NCBI GenBank assembly: GCA_903840315.1
Contig: CAIMFK010000014.1
Coordinates: 1 to 35,425, forward strand
Direction: 5' to 3'
Source of the DNA: an uncultured Candidatus Saccharibacteria bacterium
GTDB lineage: Bacteria; Patescibacteriota; Saccharimonadia; Saccharimonadales; UBA4665
DNA length: 35,425 nt
In this document: positions 1-7,913 of the stretch, in pieces
Position numbering within the stretch: the first letter of the stretch is position 1
How the letters are laid out: every line of letters begins with the position of its first letter
Notes under the pieces: generated by a model
What the model was told of the DNA's origin: nothing
What the model saw: only the letters and a program-made list of their open reading frames with translations
Database searches by the model: none
Made by a program: the position numbers and the translations under genes

Positions 1-1
1 A

Positions 2-361
2 GTACCAGATGAAGAAAAAGAACACCTATTCACTAAATTCTTCAGAGCTGACAACGCCCGTAAAGAAAGCCCTAACGGAACAGGCATTGGTCTATACCTA
101 GTCAAACGAGTCATAACTGACCAGCATGGTAAGTTGATATTCTCATCTCAAGTAGGAAAAGGATCAGTATTTGGCTTTAGCCTACCTATAAGTGGCATTA
201 ATGTTCCTAATTCACCAGCTGATATTTCCACACATAAAGAAGTAGTTATACCAATGAGTGATGACGAAAAATTGGTTAACTATGGTTCACAAAAACCAGT
301 TGAAGAATCCATTGCTACGCAAAATCCTAGCGAAAAAGATACAAATATAGATATAAAATAA
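2..361 (+). CDS. Sensor histidine kinase, C-terminal fragment (5' end outside window)
   Basis: The reading frame is open from base 2 to the TAA at 359-361. It encodes the last part of a HATPase_c domain: a FTKFFRADNAR F-box is followed by GTGIGLYLVKRV (G2 box, ATP lid) and a final beta strand GSVFGFSLP. After the kinase core comes an acidic, Ser/Thr-rich tail of about 55 residues with no recognisable domain. This identifies the ATP-binding end of a two-component sensor kinase; the sensor and phospho-accepting His parts lie upstream. No response regulator follows it. The next gene starts 30 nt downstream with its own strong ribosome site, so the two may be cotranscribed. Confidence 0.85.
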   Translation, partial: VPDEEKEHLFTKFFRADNARKESPNGTGIGLYLVKRVITDQHGKLIFSSQVGKGSVFGFSLPISGINVPNSPADISTHKEVVIPMSDDEKLVNYGSQKPVEESIATQNPSEKDTNIDIK

Positions 362-391
362 TGTATACTAGTCATCTAGTGTTAGGAGGAT

Positions 392-1297
392 TTGACAATA
401 GAACGATTAAGTAACTCAGACTACAATCTCTTGAACGAATTAAGAGAACCTACAGAAAAACTTTTAAATAATCATCTTGAAAATGCTAAGCTCTGGTATC
501 CTCATGAAGAAGTACCATTTACAGGAGCAATAAGTTTCGATTCAAATAATCCATGGTTACCCGATCAATACCCCTTATCCGAAGGAGTACGTAGTGCTAT
601 TTTTGTAAACTTATTAACTGAAGACAACCTACCTTATTACTCTAATACCCTACTGAGTCACTCGATTCCAAATCATCCATTACGTGATTGGAACCATCAA
701 TGGACTATGGAAGAATGGAAACACTCAGCTGTAATTAGAGACTGGGTTTTGACAACACGCGCTATTGATCCTGTCATGCTTGAAGATGGCAGACGAGTTC
801 AAATGAAACTTGGCGAGGTGCCTGAGCCTGAGAGTCTGCCTGATCTCATTGTTTATACGAGCTTTCAGGAGCTAGCTACACAAGTTGCACATAGAAACAC
901 TGGTAAGGAACTAGATAAAGATAAACTTGGCAAACGTGTCATGGCTTTAGTTGCTGGGGATGAAAAACTACATCATGAGTTCTATGTGAATCTATCTAAG
1001 AGCGCATTTGAAGTAGAGCCATCTAGAATGGTTATCTCGGCTTTGAAGCAATTAAAGGGTTTCAAGATGCCAGGAACTGGAATACCAGACTTTGCAGCTC
1101 ATTCTAGAAAAATTGAAAAATCCGGAATTTATAATATTCCTCAGTTCTATGATAACGTGGTAATTCCAACGCTTTCCAGATGGGATATAGATAATATAGA
1201 AAGTCTTACAGATGAAGCAAAAGTAGCTAGGGATAAACTAAATAGATATGTAACTATGTTATCTAAGATAGCAATTAGACAGTCGCAAAATAATTAA
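392..1297 (+). CDS. Acyl-ACP desaturase (DesA-like, ferritin-fold diiron enzyme)
   Basis: A 301-residue soluble desaturase of the fatty acid desaturase type 2 family, which uses a diiron centre to insert a double bond into ACP-bound acyl chains. Iron-ligand motifs are visible: E77 in LLTEDNLPYY, E108 and H111 in EEWKH, E160, and E191 and H194 in GDEKLHHEFY, giving two ExxH motifs on a helical bundle. The length matches the mycobacterial DesA1/DesA2 branch better than the longer plant stearoyl-ACP desaturases. The start is TTG at 392, chosen because AGGAGGA (384-390) sits just upstream and no better start exists. A small inverted repeat (ACTAG/CTAGT, 367-380) precedes the ribosome site. It ends one base from the convergent neighbour. 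The desaturation position cannot be read from sequence, and no electron-donor partner is nearby. Confidence 0.85.
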   Translation: MTIERLSNSDYNLLNELREPTEKLLNNHLENAKLWYPHEEVPFTGAISFDSNNPWLPDQYPLSEGVRSAIFVNLLTEDNLPYYSNTLLSHSIPNHPLRDWNHQWTMEEWKHSAVIRDWVLTTRAIDPVMLEDGRRVQMKLGEVPEPESLPDLIVYTSFQELATQVAHRNTGKELDKDKLGKRVMALVAGDEKLHHEFYVNLSKSAFEVEPSRMVISALKQLKGFKMPGTGIPDFAAHSRKIEKSGIYNIPQFYDNVVIPTLSRWDIDNIESLTDEAKVARDKLNRYVTMLSKIAIRQSQNN

Positions 1298-1298
1298 A

Positions 1299-1712
1299 TT
1301 ATCTATTTTCGTTATCTAGTAAGTTTGGAAGTGATTTCTGCATTGAGTAGCTAGTTATGGCTCCAATAATGAAGTCGTCTAAGGTAATACCAATATCGCT
1401 GGCACCTACTGCAGCAATTTTTCTCTCAGCACAATAGTTGAAGTAATTAGTGAAATAATTAAGCGATGTCTTTGCAAGATAGTAGTCAGATTTTGATGCT
1501 AATACCTTAACTCCTTTATCTAAATCTTTGAGCAGTTCATCCGCAATGAGATAACCTTGGAGAAATTCAATACTTCTTACTTTAAGTGAGTCGTCAGTTC
1601 TTAGTAGTACACCACTTATAAATGTTTTGATAGATAGTTTTAACGTATCAACTTCAATATCTTTATCGAGTTCATAGCCAGTTGTAGCATTATTTTCTTT
1701 AATTTCTTTCAT
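1299..1712 (-). CDS. Hypothetical 137-residue protein
   Basis: I do not recognise this family. The protein is predicted soluble and mostly helical, with a charged N-terminus, then alternating hydrophobic stretches such as TFISGVLL and DFIIGAITSY. It has no signal peptide or long membrane segment. It lies immediately downstream of kup (22 nt from the kup stop) but has what looks like its own promoter inside the 3' end of kup. The ATG has no Shine-Dalgarno sequence; a GATAAT -10 sits 8 nt before it, suggesting leaderless translation. It ends one base from the convergent desaturase gene. Confidence 0.6.
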   Translation of the reverse strand: MKEIKENNATTGYELDKDIEVDTLKLSIKTFISGVLLRTDDSLKVRSIEFLQGYLIADELLKDLDKGVKVLASKSDYYLAKTSLNYFTNYFNYCAERKIAAVGASDIGITLDDFIIGAITSYSMQKSLPNLLDNENR

Positions 1713-1720
1713 CTCTATCT

Positions 1721-1749
1721 ATTATCGCAGTAATCTACAGAGATATCAA
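1721..1749 (-). promoter_or_regulatory. Promoter of the 1299-1712 gene (leaderless type)
   Basis: On the minus strand TTGATA (1744-1749) and GATAAT (1721-1726) are separated by exactly 17 bp, each 5/6 to the sigma-70 consensus. The -10 box ends 8 nt before the ATG at 1712, so transcription would start at or within 2 nt of the start codon. The promoter overlaps the last codons of kup. Confidence 0.55.
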
Positions 1750-3621
1750 AGTCGTAAACTCATTTGTTCGATCAACTGGGAGCTTATAGAAATCAGGATC
1801 AGATAATTCGTTTTTCGACATTAAGAGATATATTGTTTTTCTCCAGCCTGACATGGTAGACTTCCTGCTCCTTATTACCTTATCTTTTGATATGTAATAA
1901 ATGGTTTTATCTAAATCAAAGTTTAACTCCCTAGACTTCATTTTTAGCGATTTAAGCGCTTTAGGAATATTTATATTATCCTTATAGCCATATGTTAATT
2001 CAACCTTCACAATGCCGTCCCTAAGCTTCATTTCGTCAATTTTAGCACGCTTGGATGGAAGTACGTGGGAACTATTCGAAGTTTCAACATGTAAGATAAC
2101 TAAATGTTCAGGTATATCTTTGAACTGTTTTGTGTTATCAACAAGAGCCGTTGGAATTTTATCTATATGTTGAGTTATGTAAATAGCCGAGCCACTAGAT
2201 CTTATTATTGATTGATTTGATGATTTAAGCGAAGACATGAATTTACTTATTGATTCTTCTGATGAGAACCTATCATCTGCAACTATTTGCTCACCCTTAG
2301 TCCATGTTTTTATTAATATGAATGCTATTATTGCGAATACTAATGGATAAATTGCACCGTGCAGTATCTTCTGTAAGTTAGATAGAATGAATAATATATC
2401 AAGCGGCAATAGTACGCAGGTACAAAGAGTTAGAATAGCCAGCTTATCTCTGAAAATATATTTAACTAGATAGCTAAATAGGATAAGATCAATTGTTATT
2501 GTACCGCTTACTGCAATGCCATATGCCAGTGCAAGGTGTGTTGATGAGCCGAATATTAGCACTAATGACGAAACTGCTACGTAAAGCAATATATTAACAA
2601 CTGGAATATAAATCTGTCCGGATTCTGAATTAGAAGTATGGATGATATTTATTTTCGGAAGAAAGTCTAGCTGCACAGCTTGTTTAGTTAGTGAGAATAA
2701 GCCGGAAATTACAGCTTGTGATGCAATTATTGTAGCTAGAGTTGCTAACAGTAAAATAGGTAACTGGAGATACGTCGGGAAAAGTCTTAAGAGAAGGTTT
2801 GAAATATTCCCTGTATTATTCAAAAGTAATGCGCCTTGTCCTATATAACAGAGTATTAGTGAAGGAAAAACAATATAGTACCAAGATCGCTTTATTGGTT
2901 CCCTGCCAAAATGTCCTAGATCCGCATACAGGGCTTCTACGCCGGTTATTGCTAGCACTACTGCTGAAAGGGTCAGAAATGCTGTTAATGGACTGTTATA
3001 TATGAAGTCTACGGCTGTAAGTGGAGAAAGTGCAACCAGTGATGACGGATGTTGAATTATTTGATAAAGTCCACCACCACCAATTGTTATAAACCAAAGT
3101 AACATTACGGGACCGAATAAGTAGCCAACTGTTGCTGTGCCATATTTTTGTAACAAAAACAGTACTGCGATTAAAAATAGTGTGATGGGAATGATGAGAT
3201 TATTCAATTCTGGTGAAATAACCTTAAGGCCTTCCACTGCTGAAAGTACTGAAATAGCTGGAGTGATAACTCCGTCACCGTAAAATAAACAAACGCCAAT
3301 CGTACCAAACAGAATAAGAGCGAATTGAATTTTTTTATCAAGAATATTTTTCCTAACCAGGGCGACTAGAGCCATTATTCCACCCTCACCATTGTTGTTG
3401 GCTTTCATAATGAGAGATAGAAATTCAACAGAAACTACTAACAGTATCGCATATATTATAAGCGATATAATTCCGTAGACATTGCTCGCCGATCTTACGA
3501 TGTTGTGGCCAGAAACTGAAAAAGCTGCTTGGAGTGCATATAGTGGACTTGTTCCAATGTCACCAAAAACAATACCCAATGCACCAAGGGATAATAAGGC
3601 CAGCCCTTTCCTTTTCAACAT
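1735..3621 (-). CDS. kup: Kup-type potassium uptake permease
   Basis: A member of the KUP/HAK/KT family of K+ symporters in the cytoplasmic membrane. The N-terminal core starts with the family signature SLGALGIVFGDIGTSPLYAL and has about twelve hydrophobic segments. Further family landmarks are NNNGEGGIMALVAL, FYGDGVITPAISVLSAVEG and GVEALYADLGHFG. A cytoplasmic C-terminal domain of roughly 180 residues follows, with the motif LVILHVETSNSSHV. The length (628 residues) is normal. An ATG at 3627 is also possible, but the one at 3621 lies 7 nt after a perfect TATAAT, matching the leaderless pattern seen elsewhere here, and starts directly at the conserved region. No regulator is adjacent. Family assignment is secure; coupling ion and affinity are not shown. 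Confidence 0.95.
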   Translation of the reverse strand: MLKRKGLALLSLGALGIVFGDIGTSPLYALQAAFSVSGHNIVRSASNVYGIISLIIYAILLVVSVEFLSLIMKANNNGEGGIMALVALVRKNILDKKIQFALILFGTIGVCLFYGDGVITPAISVLSAVEGLKVISPELNNLIIPITLFLIAVLFLLQKYGTATVGYLFGPVMLLWFITIGGGGLYQIIQHPSSLVALSPLTAVDFIYNSPLTAFLTLSAVVLAITGVEALYADLGHFGREPIKRSWYYIVFPSLILCYIGQGALLLNNTGNISNLLLRLFPTYLQLPILLLATLATIIASQAVISGLFSLTKQAVQLDFLPKINIIHTSNSESGQIYIPVVNILLYVAVSSLVLIFGSSTHLALAYGIAVSGTITIDLILFSYLVKYIFRDKLAILTLCTCVLLPLDILFILSNLQKILHGAIYPLVFAIIAFILIKTWTKGEQIVADDRFSSEESISKFMSSLKSSNQSIIRSSGSAIYITQHIDKIPTALVDNTKQFKDIPEHLVILHVETSNSSHVLPSKRAKIDEMKLRDGIVKVELTYGYKDNINIPKALKSLKMKSRELNFDLDKTIYYISKDKVIRSRKSTMSGWRKTIYLLMSKNELSDPDFYKLPVDRTNEFTTLISL

Positions 3622-3628
3622 AAGCATT

Positions 3629-3634
3629 ATTATA
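3629..3634 (-). promoter_or_regulatory. -10 box of kup
   Basis: Perfect TATAAT on the minus strand, 7 nt before the ATG at 3621. The -35 region is weak. It overlaps the alternative upstream ATG (3627) so closely that the upstream start would not be transcribed, supporting the inner start. Confidence 0.45.
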
Positions 3635-3646
3635 GCTTATTCTATA

Positions 3647-5182
3647 TCAATTGAAGAACCATCTATCCGAATAATATACTTTATTCCCGTGATCTATTAT
3701 TGGTTGAGTAATTTTTCTAGCAGTATTGTTAAGTCGTCTCACTGTTTTATTTGGAACATCCCAGCTATCATCGCTGCGATCAATAAACGTTAATAACCCA
3801 CCACCTTCGATGAAAAGTATAATGATGCATAAAGCTAAAATGTATTTAATTTTTAAATATCTATTAAAAGAATAGCTAAATCCTAAAGAAAGTATTGCTG
3901 CTAAAGGAATTAAAACAGGAATCAGATATCTTCCATTCATATTCTCTAATACATTAGTGTATTTATATGTGCTAAATCCCTGCAAAAATAGAGCTATTAC
4001 ATAAAAAGAGCTAATCAAAATGAGAAAAATAATCTTTGGGTTATGAGTCAATATTTTTTTGAAGTTAATAGCAAATAGGATGATTCCAGTCAAGAATATT
4101 CCAAGTGCTGCAGCGCATGGAAGAGGCAACGGCGGATAGTTTGTGTAAGTAGAATTTGGACCGTTAATTGCAAAGAATAATCTAAACCACATCCAGTAAA
4201 GCCACTGTTTGAAGAAATATCCTATTCCCCTAATTGGATTATGTCCCTTTATTTGTGAGCTTACGAGTTCATTATGACTCACATAATTAAATTTCCAGGG
4301 TCCGTACTTACTACAGTGATCTACTGTCATTATGGTAGAGCATTGAGGCATTACATTCTTATATTTAATGAGGTTTAAGACATCTCGTTGCAAGAACATT
4401 GAAGAGAAAATGATAATTAAGCCTATGAATAAGGCCTTAATTAAGGCCGACTCTTTGGTAAAGGATGATTTCAAATTAAATAAATTATCCTTGAATTTAT
4501 TCTTGTAGATGAAGGTATAACAAATAAAAAATAATAACATTCCAAGTAGAAGTGGCAGGAAAACATATTTTGTGAGACACGCAAGAAGTGAGTAGATAAT
4601 AAATTGTCCCAAATCTCTGAATTTCAAAACTCCTTTGCTTAAGGATTCAATTATTTTAAATGAATAGAAGGCCGAGAGAGCGGTCAGTGGAAAGAGTAAG
4701 TTGTCGTAATTTATTTGAGCTGCCAATTGAGGAACAATTGGAATTAAAACAAAGAGAAGCAGAATTGCATTACTCATTGCCTGCGATATCCTCGCTCTTA
4801 CTAACACTTTTTTGAAAAATATTAATCCTATGAGGAATAGAAATATATTTACGGATCTCAATATGATTACCTGTAATAAAACATTTTCAGTAAATATCCT
4901 TATTAATCTATATATAAAACTTAGGAGGTATTGATATAAAAATGACGGATCTCTAAAAACTGCTCCATATCTATCTGCTGATAATGGCTGTGAACTTAAA
5001 ACTGGATTTAAATGATTCGAATAAAATTGAATAAGACCAAAATGAAAATCCTCATCAAATGCCTGAGGATAGGCCGCTGAAATTGCTATCCATAGTGATT
5101 CGAAAACGAAAAATATCAGAATAAATATTAATAATTTTCTTGAATTTAATATCTTAGTAAGTAATCTGATAAATTTATTCAT
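3647..5182 (-). CDS. Polytopic membrane protein, probable GT-C glycosyltransferase
   Basis: A 511-residue integral membrane protein with about ten to twelve hydrophobic segments. After the first membrane helix comes a short extracytoplasmic loop containing FDEDFHFGLI, the position where GT-C (PMT/GT39- and GT83-like) enzymes carry catalytic acidic residues. Such enzymes transfer sugars from polyprenyl-phosphate carriers outside the membrane. The frame stays open for 78 codons upstream, but that part overlaps the divergent phosphatidyltransferase gene and is not hydrophobic. I therefore placed the start at the ATG at 5182, followed by MNKFIRLLTKIL and a membrane helix, with TATACT 8 nt upstream. 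Substrate unknown. It is separated from kup by only about 25 nt. Confidence 0.7.
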   Translation of the reverse strand: MNKFIRLLTKILNSRKLLIFILIFFVFESLWIAISAAYPQAFDEDFHFGLIQFYSNHLNPVLSSQPLSADRYGAVFRDPSFLYQYLLSFIYRLIRIFTENVLLQVIILRSVNIFLFLIGLIFFKKVLVRARISQAMSNAILLLFVLIPIVPQLAAQINYDNLLFPLTALSAFYSFKIIESLSKGVLKFRDLGQFIIYSLLACLTKYVFLPLLLGMLLFFICYTFIYKNKFKDNLFNLKSSFTKESALIKALFIGLIIIFSSMFLQRDVLNLIKYKNVMPQCSTIMTVDHCSKYGPWKFNYVSHNELVSSQIKGHNPIRGIGYFFKQWLYWMWFRLFFAINGPNSTYTNYPPLPLPCAAALGIFLTGIILFAINFKKILTHNPKIIFLILISSFYVIALFLQGFSTYKYTNVLENMNGRYLIPVLIPLAAILSLGFSYSFNRYLKIKYILALCIIILFIEGGGLLTFIDRSDDSWDVPNKTVRRLNNTARKITQPIIDHGNKVYYSDRWFFN

Positions 5183-5190
5183 TATTTTAG

Positions 5191-5220
5191 AGTATATTAT
5201 ATATAGTTGCTGTGAGTTAA
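5191..5220 (-). promoter_or_regulatory. Promoter of the GT-C membrane protein gene
   Basis: TATACT (minus strand, 5191-5196) lies 8 nt before the ATG at 5182. TTAACT (5215-5220) sits 18 bp further upstream, 4/6 to the -35 consensus. This supports the short form of the protein and a leaderless transcript. Confidence 0.4.
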
Positions 5221-5228
5221 CTGAATTA

Positions 5229-5930
5229 ATGGGAAAAATAATGGGAATATACAGAAACATAATTTCCTCAACTAATAATCCATCAGAAATTCCGTCACCT
5301 AGATCTGATAAATATATAACTCCTGCTAATGCGATGACTTTATCTCGGCCGGTGTTTGCTGGTATTGCTGCGAATATGTTAATTTCTGGAGAAACTGGTG
5401 TTACTCCGTGGGTCATTGCTATGGGTCTCTCGGATGCTGAGGGTAATGTAGCGAGATCAATTGATAGGTACTTCCCTGACTCGAATCGAGGCTCAAGTAC
5501 AAAAGGCGCAAGATGGGATCCAATTGCTGATACGGCATCTCTTTTGATAATTTGCGCGGGTGGCTTATTTGCACCTAAAATTCCTATTACCGGAAAAATT
5601 GCTATTGCAAGCGTACTCGGTCATGAGGGTGTTAAATCAGTTTGGGCAGCAAGGAAGAATATTTTATATATGAATGCAACAGGACAGCAATTGGAGATAC
5701 CTCCCACCCTACAAGGAAAAGAATCAATGGCTGAAAAATTCACAGCTGTAACGTTAGCCGTGATAACGAATGACATAGATCACGAGCAAACTAAGCAAAT
5801 TATTGGTTTAGGAGCATTGGGATTTGCGATTACTGGTTCGTTGCGTGGCGAAATACAAAGAAGAATCTATGCGAAGAAGGCCAACGATTTAATAAAAAAT
5901 CACTCGAGAGATAATAATGAATCAAGATAA
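5229..5930 (+). CDS. Divergent CDP-alcohol phosphatidyltransferase family protein
   Basis: A 233-residue membrane protein with the CDP-OH phosphatidyltransferase signature in altered form. The family pattern is DxxDGxxAR...GxxxDxxxD. Here DAEGNVAR is followed by GARWDPIAD with about 16 residues between AR and the second glycine instead of the usual 8-9. The last two aspartates (GxxxDxxxD) are intact, while D2 is replaced by Glu and D1 is not clearly present. Family members use CDP-diacylglycerol or CDP-alcohols to make phospholipid head groups. NAMTLSRPVFAGIAANM precedes it, as in phosphatidylglycerophosphate synthases (TxxR near the first helix). The start could be 5229 or the ATG at 5241; neither has a convincing ribosome site. 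The 3' end overlaps the next gene by 14 nt, so they are probably cotranscribed. Function at the level of substrate is open. Confidence 0.7.
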   Translation: MGKIMGIYRNIISSTNNPSEIPSPRSDKYITPANAMTLSRPVFAGIAANMLISGETGVTPWVIAMGLSDAEGNVARSIDRYFPDSNRGSSTKGARWDPIADTASLLIICAGGLFAPKIPITGKIAIASVLGHEGVKSVWAARKNILYMNATGQQLEIPPTLQGKESMAEKFTAVTLAVITNDIDHEQTKQIIGLGALGFAITGSLRGEIQRRIYAKKANDLIKNHSRDNNESR

Positions 5931-6738
5931 GTTATTTGTAGACTTTAGTACCTCAATTGACCGCACTGATCCAAAACTGAATCAAAGAGCATTAGAGGCA
6001 GCATCAAGGAGAAAGAAACGTATAGGACAGTATGCACTTGGGATGCGTGGAAAAGGCTTTAGTAAATCTATTAAAAATCTATGGATACCTTATTCAGGCA
6101 CAGAGAATACTGCTGTCATACAAGCTCCTGAACCAAAAATAGTTAGAGAAAAATATGCAACTGAACGTAGGGTTAAAGAAAAATATGCCGACACTGATTT
6201 TAGTGAAAAAGCAGTGAAGAATTGGGCCAGGTTTGCATCGATGAATACTGAACAAGAACTTAGAAAAAAATTTCGTAGTTTCTTGTTCGACTCTAATTAC
6301 CAAATTGCGAATCTTTCGGATGCACTTTCAAAAGATGATTCATCATATAGCTTCGATAGCATAACTGGGAGTGATCTTGCCATAGGAGCGATGAGTAAAT
6401 ACTTAATTAGCCTAAAAAGCTTTGCAGGCATTGATGAAAATGGTGAATTCCTAGTAAAGAGGAGATGGATACAGGAGCGTTGGACAAAAGTATTGGCTGA
6501 AGAGAAAAATGAGGCTATTAATTATATTGAGAAACAAAATAACGAATCACTATTTTATCTTTATGAAGAAGCCTACTTTAACAATTGGTGCCGTCAGAAA
6601 TACTGGGCTAATGTTGAGATTGATTACAGGAATTATGTGAATAAAGCACGAAATATTGAACCTGAAATAATTGAGGTGCCACTTGAAACATATGAAGATT
6701 CACCCTATCTTTGGGATGAATCTATTGACTTTGAATAG
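5917..6738 (+). CDS. Hypothetical 273-residue protein
   Basis: I do not recognise the family. The N-terminal third is basic (ASRRKKRIGQ), followed by a charged helical region with two nearly repeated segments, VREKYATERR and VKEKYADTDF. The C-terminal half is rich in Trp, Tyr and acidic residues. It is predicted soluble, with no signal peptide. The ATG lies inside the last codons of the phosphatidyltransferase gene (14-nt overlap), which implies translational coupling and perhaps a related role. An apparently untranslated leader and terminator follow before the PLP enzyme. Confidence 0.6.
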   Translation: MNQDKLFVDFSTSIDRTDPKLNQRALEAASRRKKRIGQYALGMRGKGFSKSIKNLWIPYSGTENTAVIQAPEPKIVREKYATERRVKEKYADTDFSEKAVKNWARFASMNTEQELRKKFRSFLFDSNYQIANLSDALSKDDSSYSFDSITGSDLAIGAMSKYLISLKSFAGIDENGEFLVKRRWIQERWTKVLAEEKNEAINYIEKQNNESLFYLYEEAYFNNWCRQKYWANVEIDYRNYVNKARNIEPEIIEVPLETYEDSPYLWDESIDFE

Positions 6739-6760
6739 GCTTCGTGGAATGATACAGTCA

Positions 6761-6814
6761 ATGGCAAATTATAGAATTATTGAAGGAATGATTATTATCC
6801 CAGCAGCTGGGTAG
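6761..6814 (+). CDS. Putative isoleucine-rich leader peptide (17 codons)
   Basis: A short frame ATG...TAG reads MANYRIIEGMIIIPAAG, with five Ile codons among 17, two in a row and then three in a row. It lies in the leader of a threonine-dehydratase-like gene and is followed 27 nt later by an intrinsic terminator. Its C-terminal IIIPAAG resembles, perhaps by chance, the IIIPPCGAA stretch I recall in the E. coli ilv leader. The ribosome site is weak (GTGGAA about 11 nt upstream). The call rests on position and codon content only. Confidence 0.35.
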   Translation: MANYRIIEGMIIIPAAG

Positions 6815-6817
6815 TAT

Positions 6818-6829
6818 TTGGTATACCAA
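6818..6829. repeat. 12-bp perfect palindrome TTGGTATACCAA
   Basis: Perfect dyad between the leader peptide stop codon and the terminator. It could be an operator for a dimeric regulator or simply part of the leader RNA; nothing decides between these. Confidence 0.35.
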
Positions 6830-6841
6830 TAAATATCAATC

Positions 6842-6873
6842 AGACTCCCGGCAAAACCAGGAGTCTTTTTTTT
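6842..6873 (+). terminator. Intrinsic terminator ahead of the PLP enzyme (probable attenuator)
   Basis: Stem AGACTCC (6842-6848) pairs with GGAGTCT (6860-6866) around an 11-nt loop, with eight T at 6866-6873. The next gene's ATG is only 16 nt further on, so no promoter fits in between and transcripts for that gene must read through. A competing pairing is possible: ACTCCC of the 5' arm with GGG(T)AGT at 6809-6815, which overlaps the leader peptide stop. Confidence 0.7.
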
Positions 6874-6889
6874 AATCAAAGTAATTATT

Positions 6890-7912
6890 ATGAAACAAGA
6901 AACAACTGAACCTAAGCCGATCGACATTTATGGAATAAGTGATATTGCCACTATGGCTTATGACGCTTCATTGATGCTGCCCTACTATATTAGTAAATCC
7001 CCACTGATTGAATATACTTATATCTACGAAGACGGATCAGAGAAGTTAATATTTGTTAAAGATGAATCAGTGCAACCAGGAAATTCATTCAAAGATCGAG
7101 GCTCTGCATATGCAATTGGCAGATATGTAATGAAAGGTGTTGATTCGGTAATTACCGCAAGTGCAGGTAATCACGGACTAGGTGTTGCTAGGGCAGCACA
7201 ATATTATAATATCGAATCAACTGTCGTTATACCCGAGAACTCAGAACAGGTTAAAAAAGATCTAATAAGAGAATTAGGCGCTAAAGTTATTGAAATAAGT
7301 GGCGATTTTTCTGATGCCGAATTTTTAGCTAAATCTATTGCGAATGAAGGCAAAAGCAAGTTAATACATCCCTTCGCCGATCCATATGTGGCTGCCGGTC
7401 AAGGCAGTATTGCAGTTGAGCTACTGGATCAATTGTCTGGCAATATTAGATCATTTATACCGGTTGGAGGTGGCGGATTACTACTAGGTTTTGGAAGTGT
7501 TATGAAATCATATTCAAAATTGAATGAGATAATTAGTTGTCAGCCAAATAGTGCTAATACATTTACGAAATCATATGTGAATGGATCAATCACACCTAGT
7601 CGTGACGTTGATATGGAATTTGGTGGTCTCGCCGTTCGAACACTCGATCCTCAAACATACTCTTTAGGAAGTGTTGTGAATGATCGTTGTAAAATTTTGA
7701 AACCACTTCAGGTCTTCAGAGCTATCCATGATTGGAGAATATTGACTGGTACTTTTCTGGAGCCTGCGGCTGCTGTTGGTCTAGCGGCATGTCTCTTGTC
7801 TAATAATGATGCAAGGAGTGATTATGCTGAAGTTGCAATCGTAACCGGATCGAATAGTTCAAATGAAATCAGAAAAAAGGTTGATAGATTAGCGATTGAA
7901 AATAGATGGTAG
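6890..7912 (+). CDS. Threonine dehydratase-like PLP-dependent enzyme
   Basis: A 340-residue fold-type II PLP enzyme. The Schiff-base lysine is K68 in NSFKDRGSAYAI, the phosphate-side motif is ASAGNHGLGVARAA (90-103), and the PLP-phosphate-binding loop is VGGGGLLLG (around 192-200). The block HPFADPYVAAGQGSIAVELL is typical of threonine dehydratases and serine racemases, which deaminate Thr or Ser to a 2-oxo acid and ammonia; SFKDRG is closer to threonine synthases. There is no C-terminal ACT-like regulatory domain, so it resembles the short catabolic form. No other isoleucine-synthesis gene is in the window. Expression is probably controlled by the terminator 16 nt upstream. Exact substrate is uncertain. 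Confidence 0.8.
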   Translation: MKQETTEPKPIDIYGISDIATMAYDASLMLPYYISKSPLIEYTYIYEDGSEKLIFVKDESVQPGNSFKDRGSAYAIGRYVMKGVDSVITASAGNHGLGVARAAQYYNIESTVVIPENSEQVKKDLIRELGAKVIEISGDFSDAEFLAKSIANEGKSKLIHPFADPYVAAGQGSIAVELLDQLSGNIRSFIPVGGGGLLLGFGSVMKSYSKLNEIISCQPNSANTFTKSYVNGSITPSRDVDMEFGGLAVRTLDPQTYSLGSVVNDRCKILKPLQVFRAIHDWRILTGTFLEPAAAVGLAACLLSNNDARSDYAEVAIVTGSNSSNEIRKKVDRLAIENRW

Positions 7913-7913
7913 T

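Noticed and set aside
2642-3005. Two plus-strand frames of 68 codons inside kup
   Set aside because: Shadows of the kup coding strand with no ribosome site or protein-like pattern.
5183-5416. N-terminal extension of the GT-C membrane protein by 78 codons
   Set aside because: It lies antisense to the phosphatidyltransferase motif region, is not membrane-like, and a good -10 sits just before the inner ATG.
6739-6889. T-box riboswitch ahead of the PLP enzyme
   Set aside because: The leader is too short, with no T-box consensus or specifier stem that I can see; a leader peptide and terminator explain it better.
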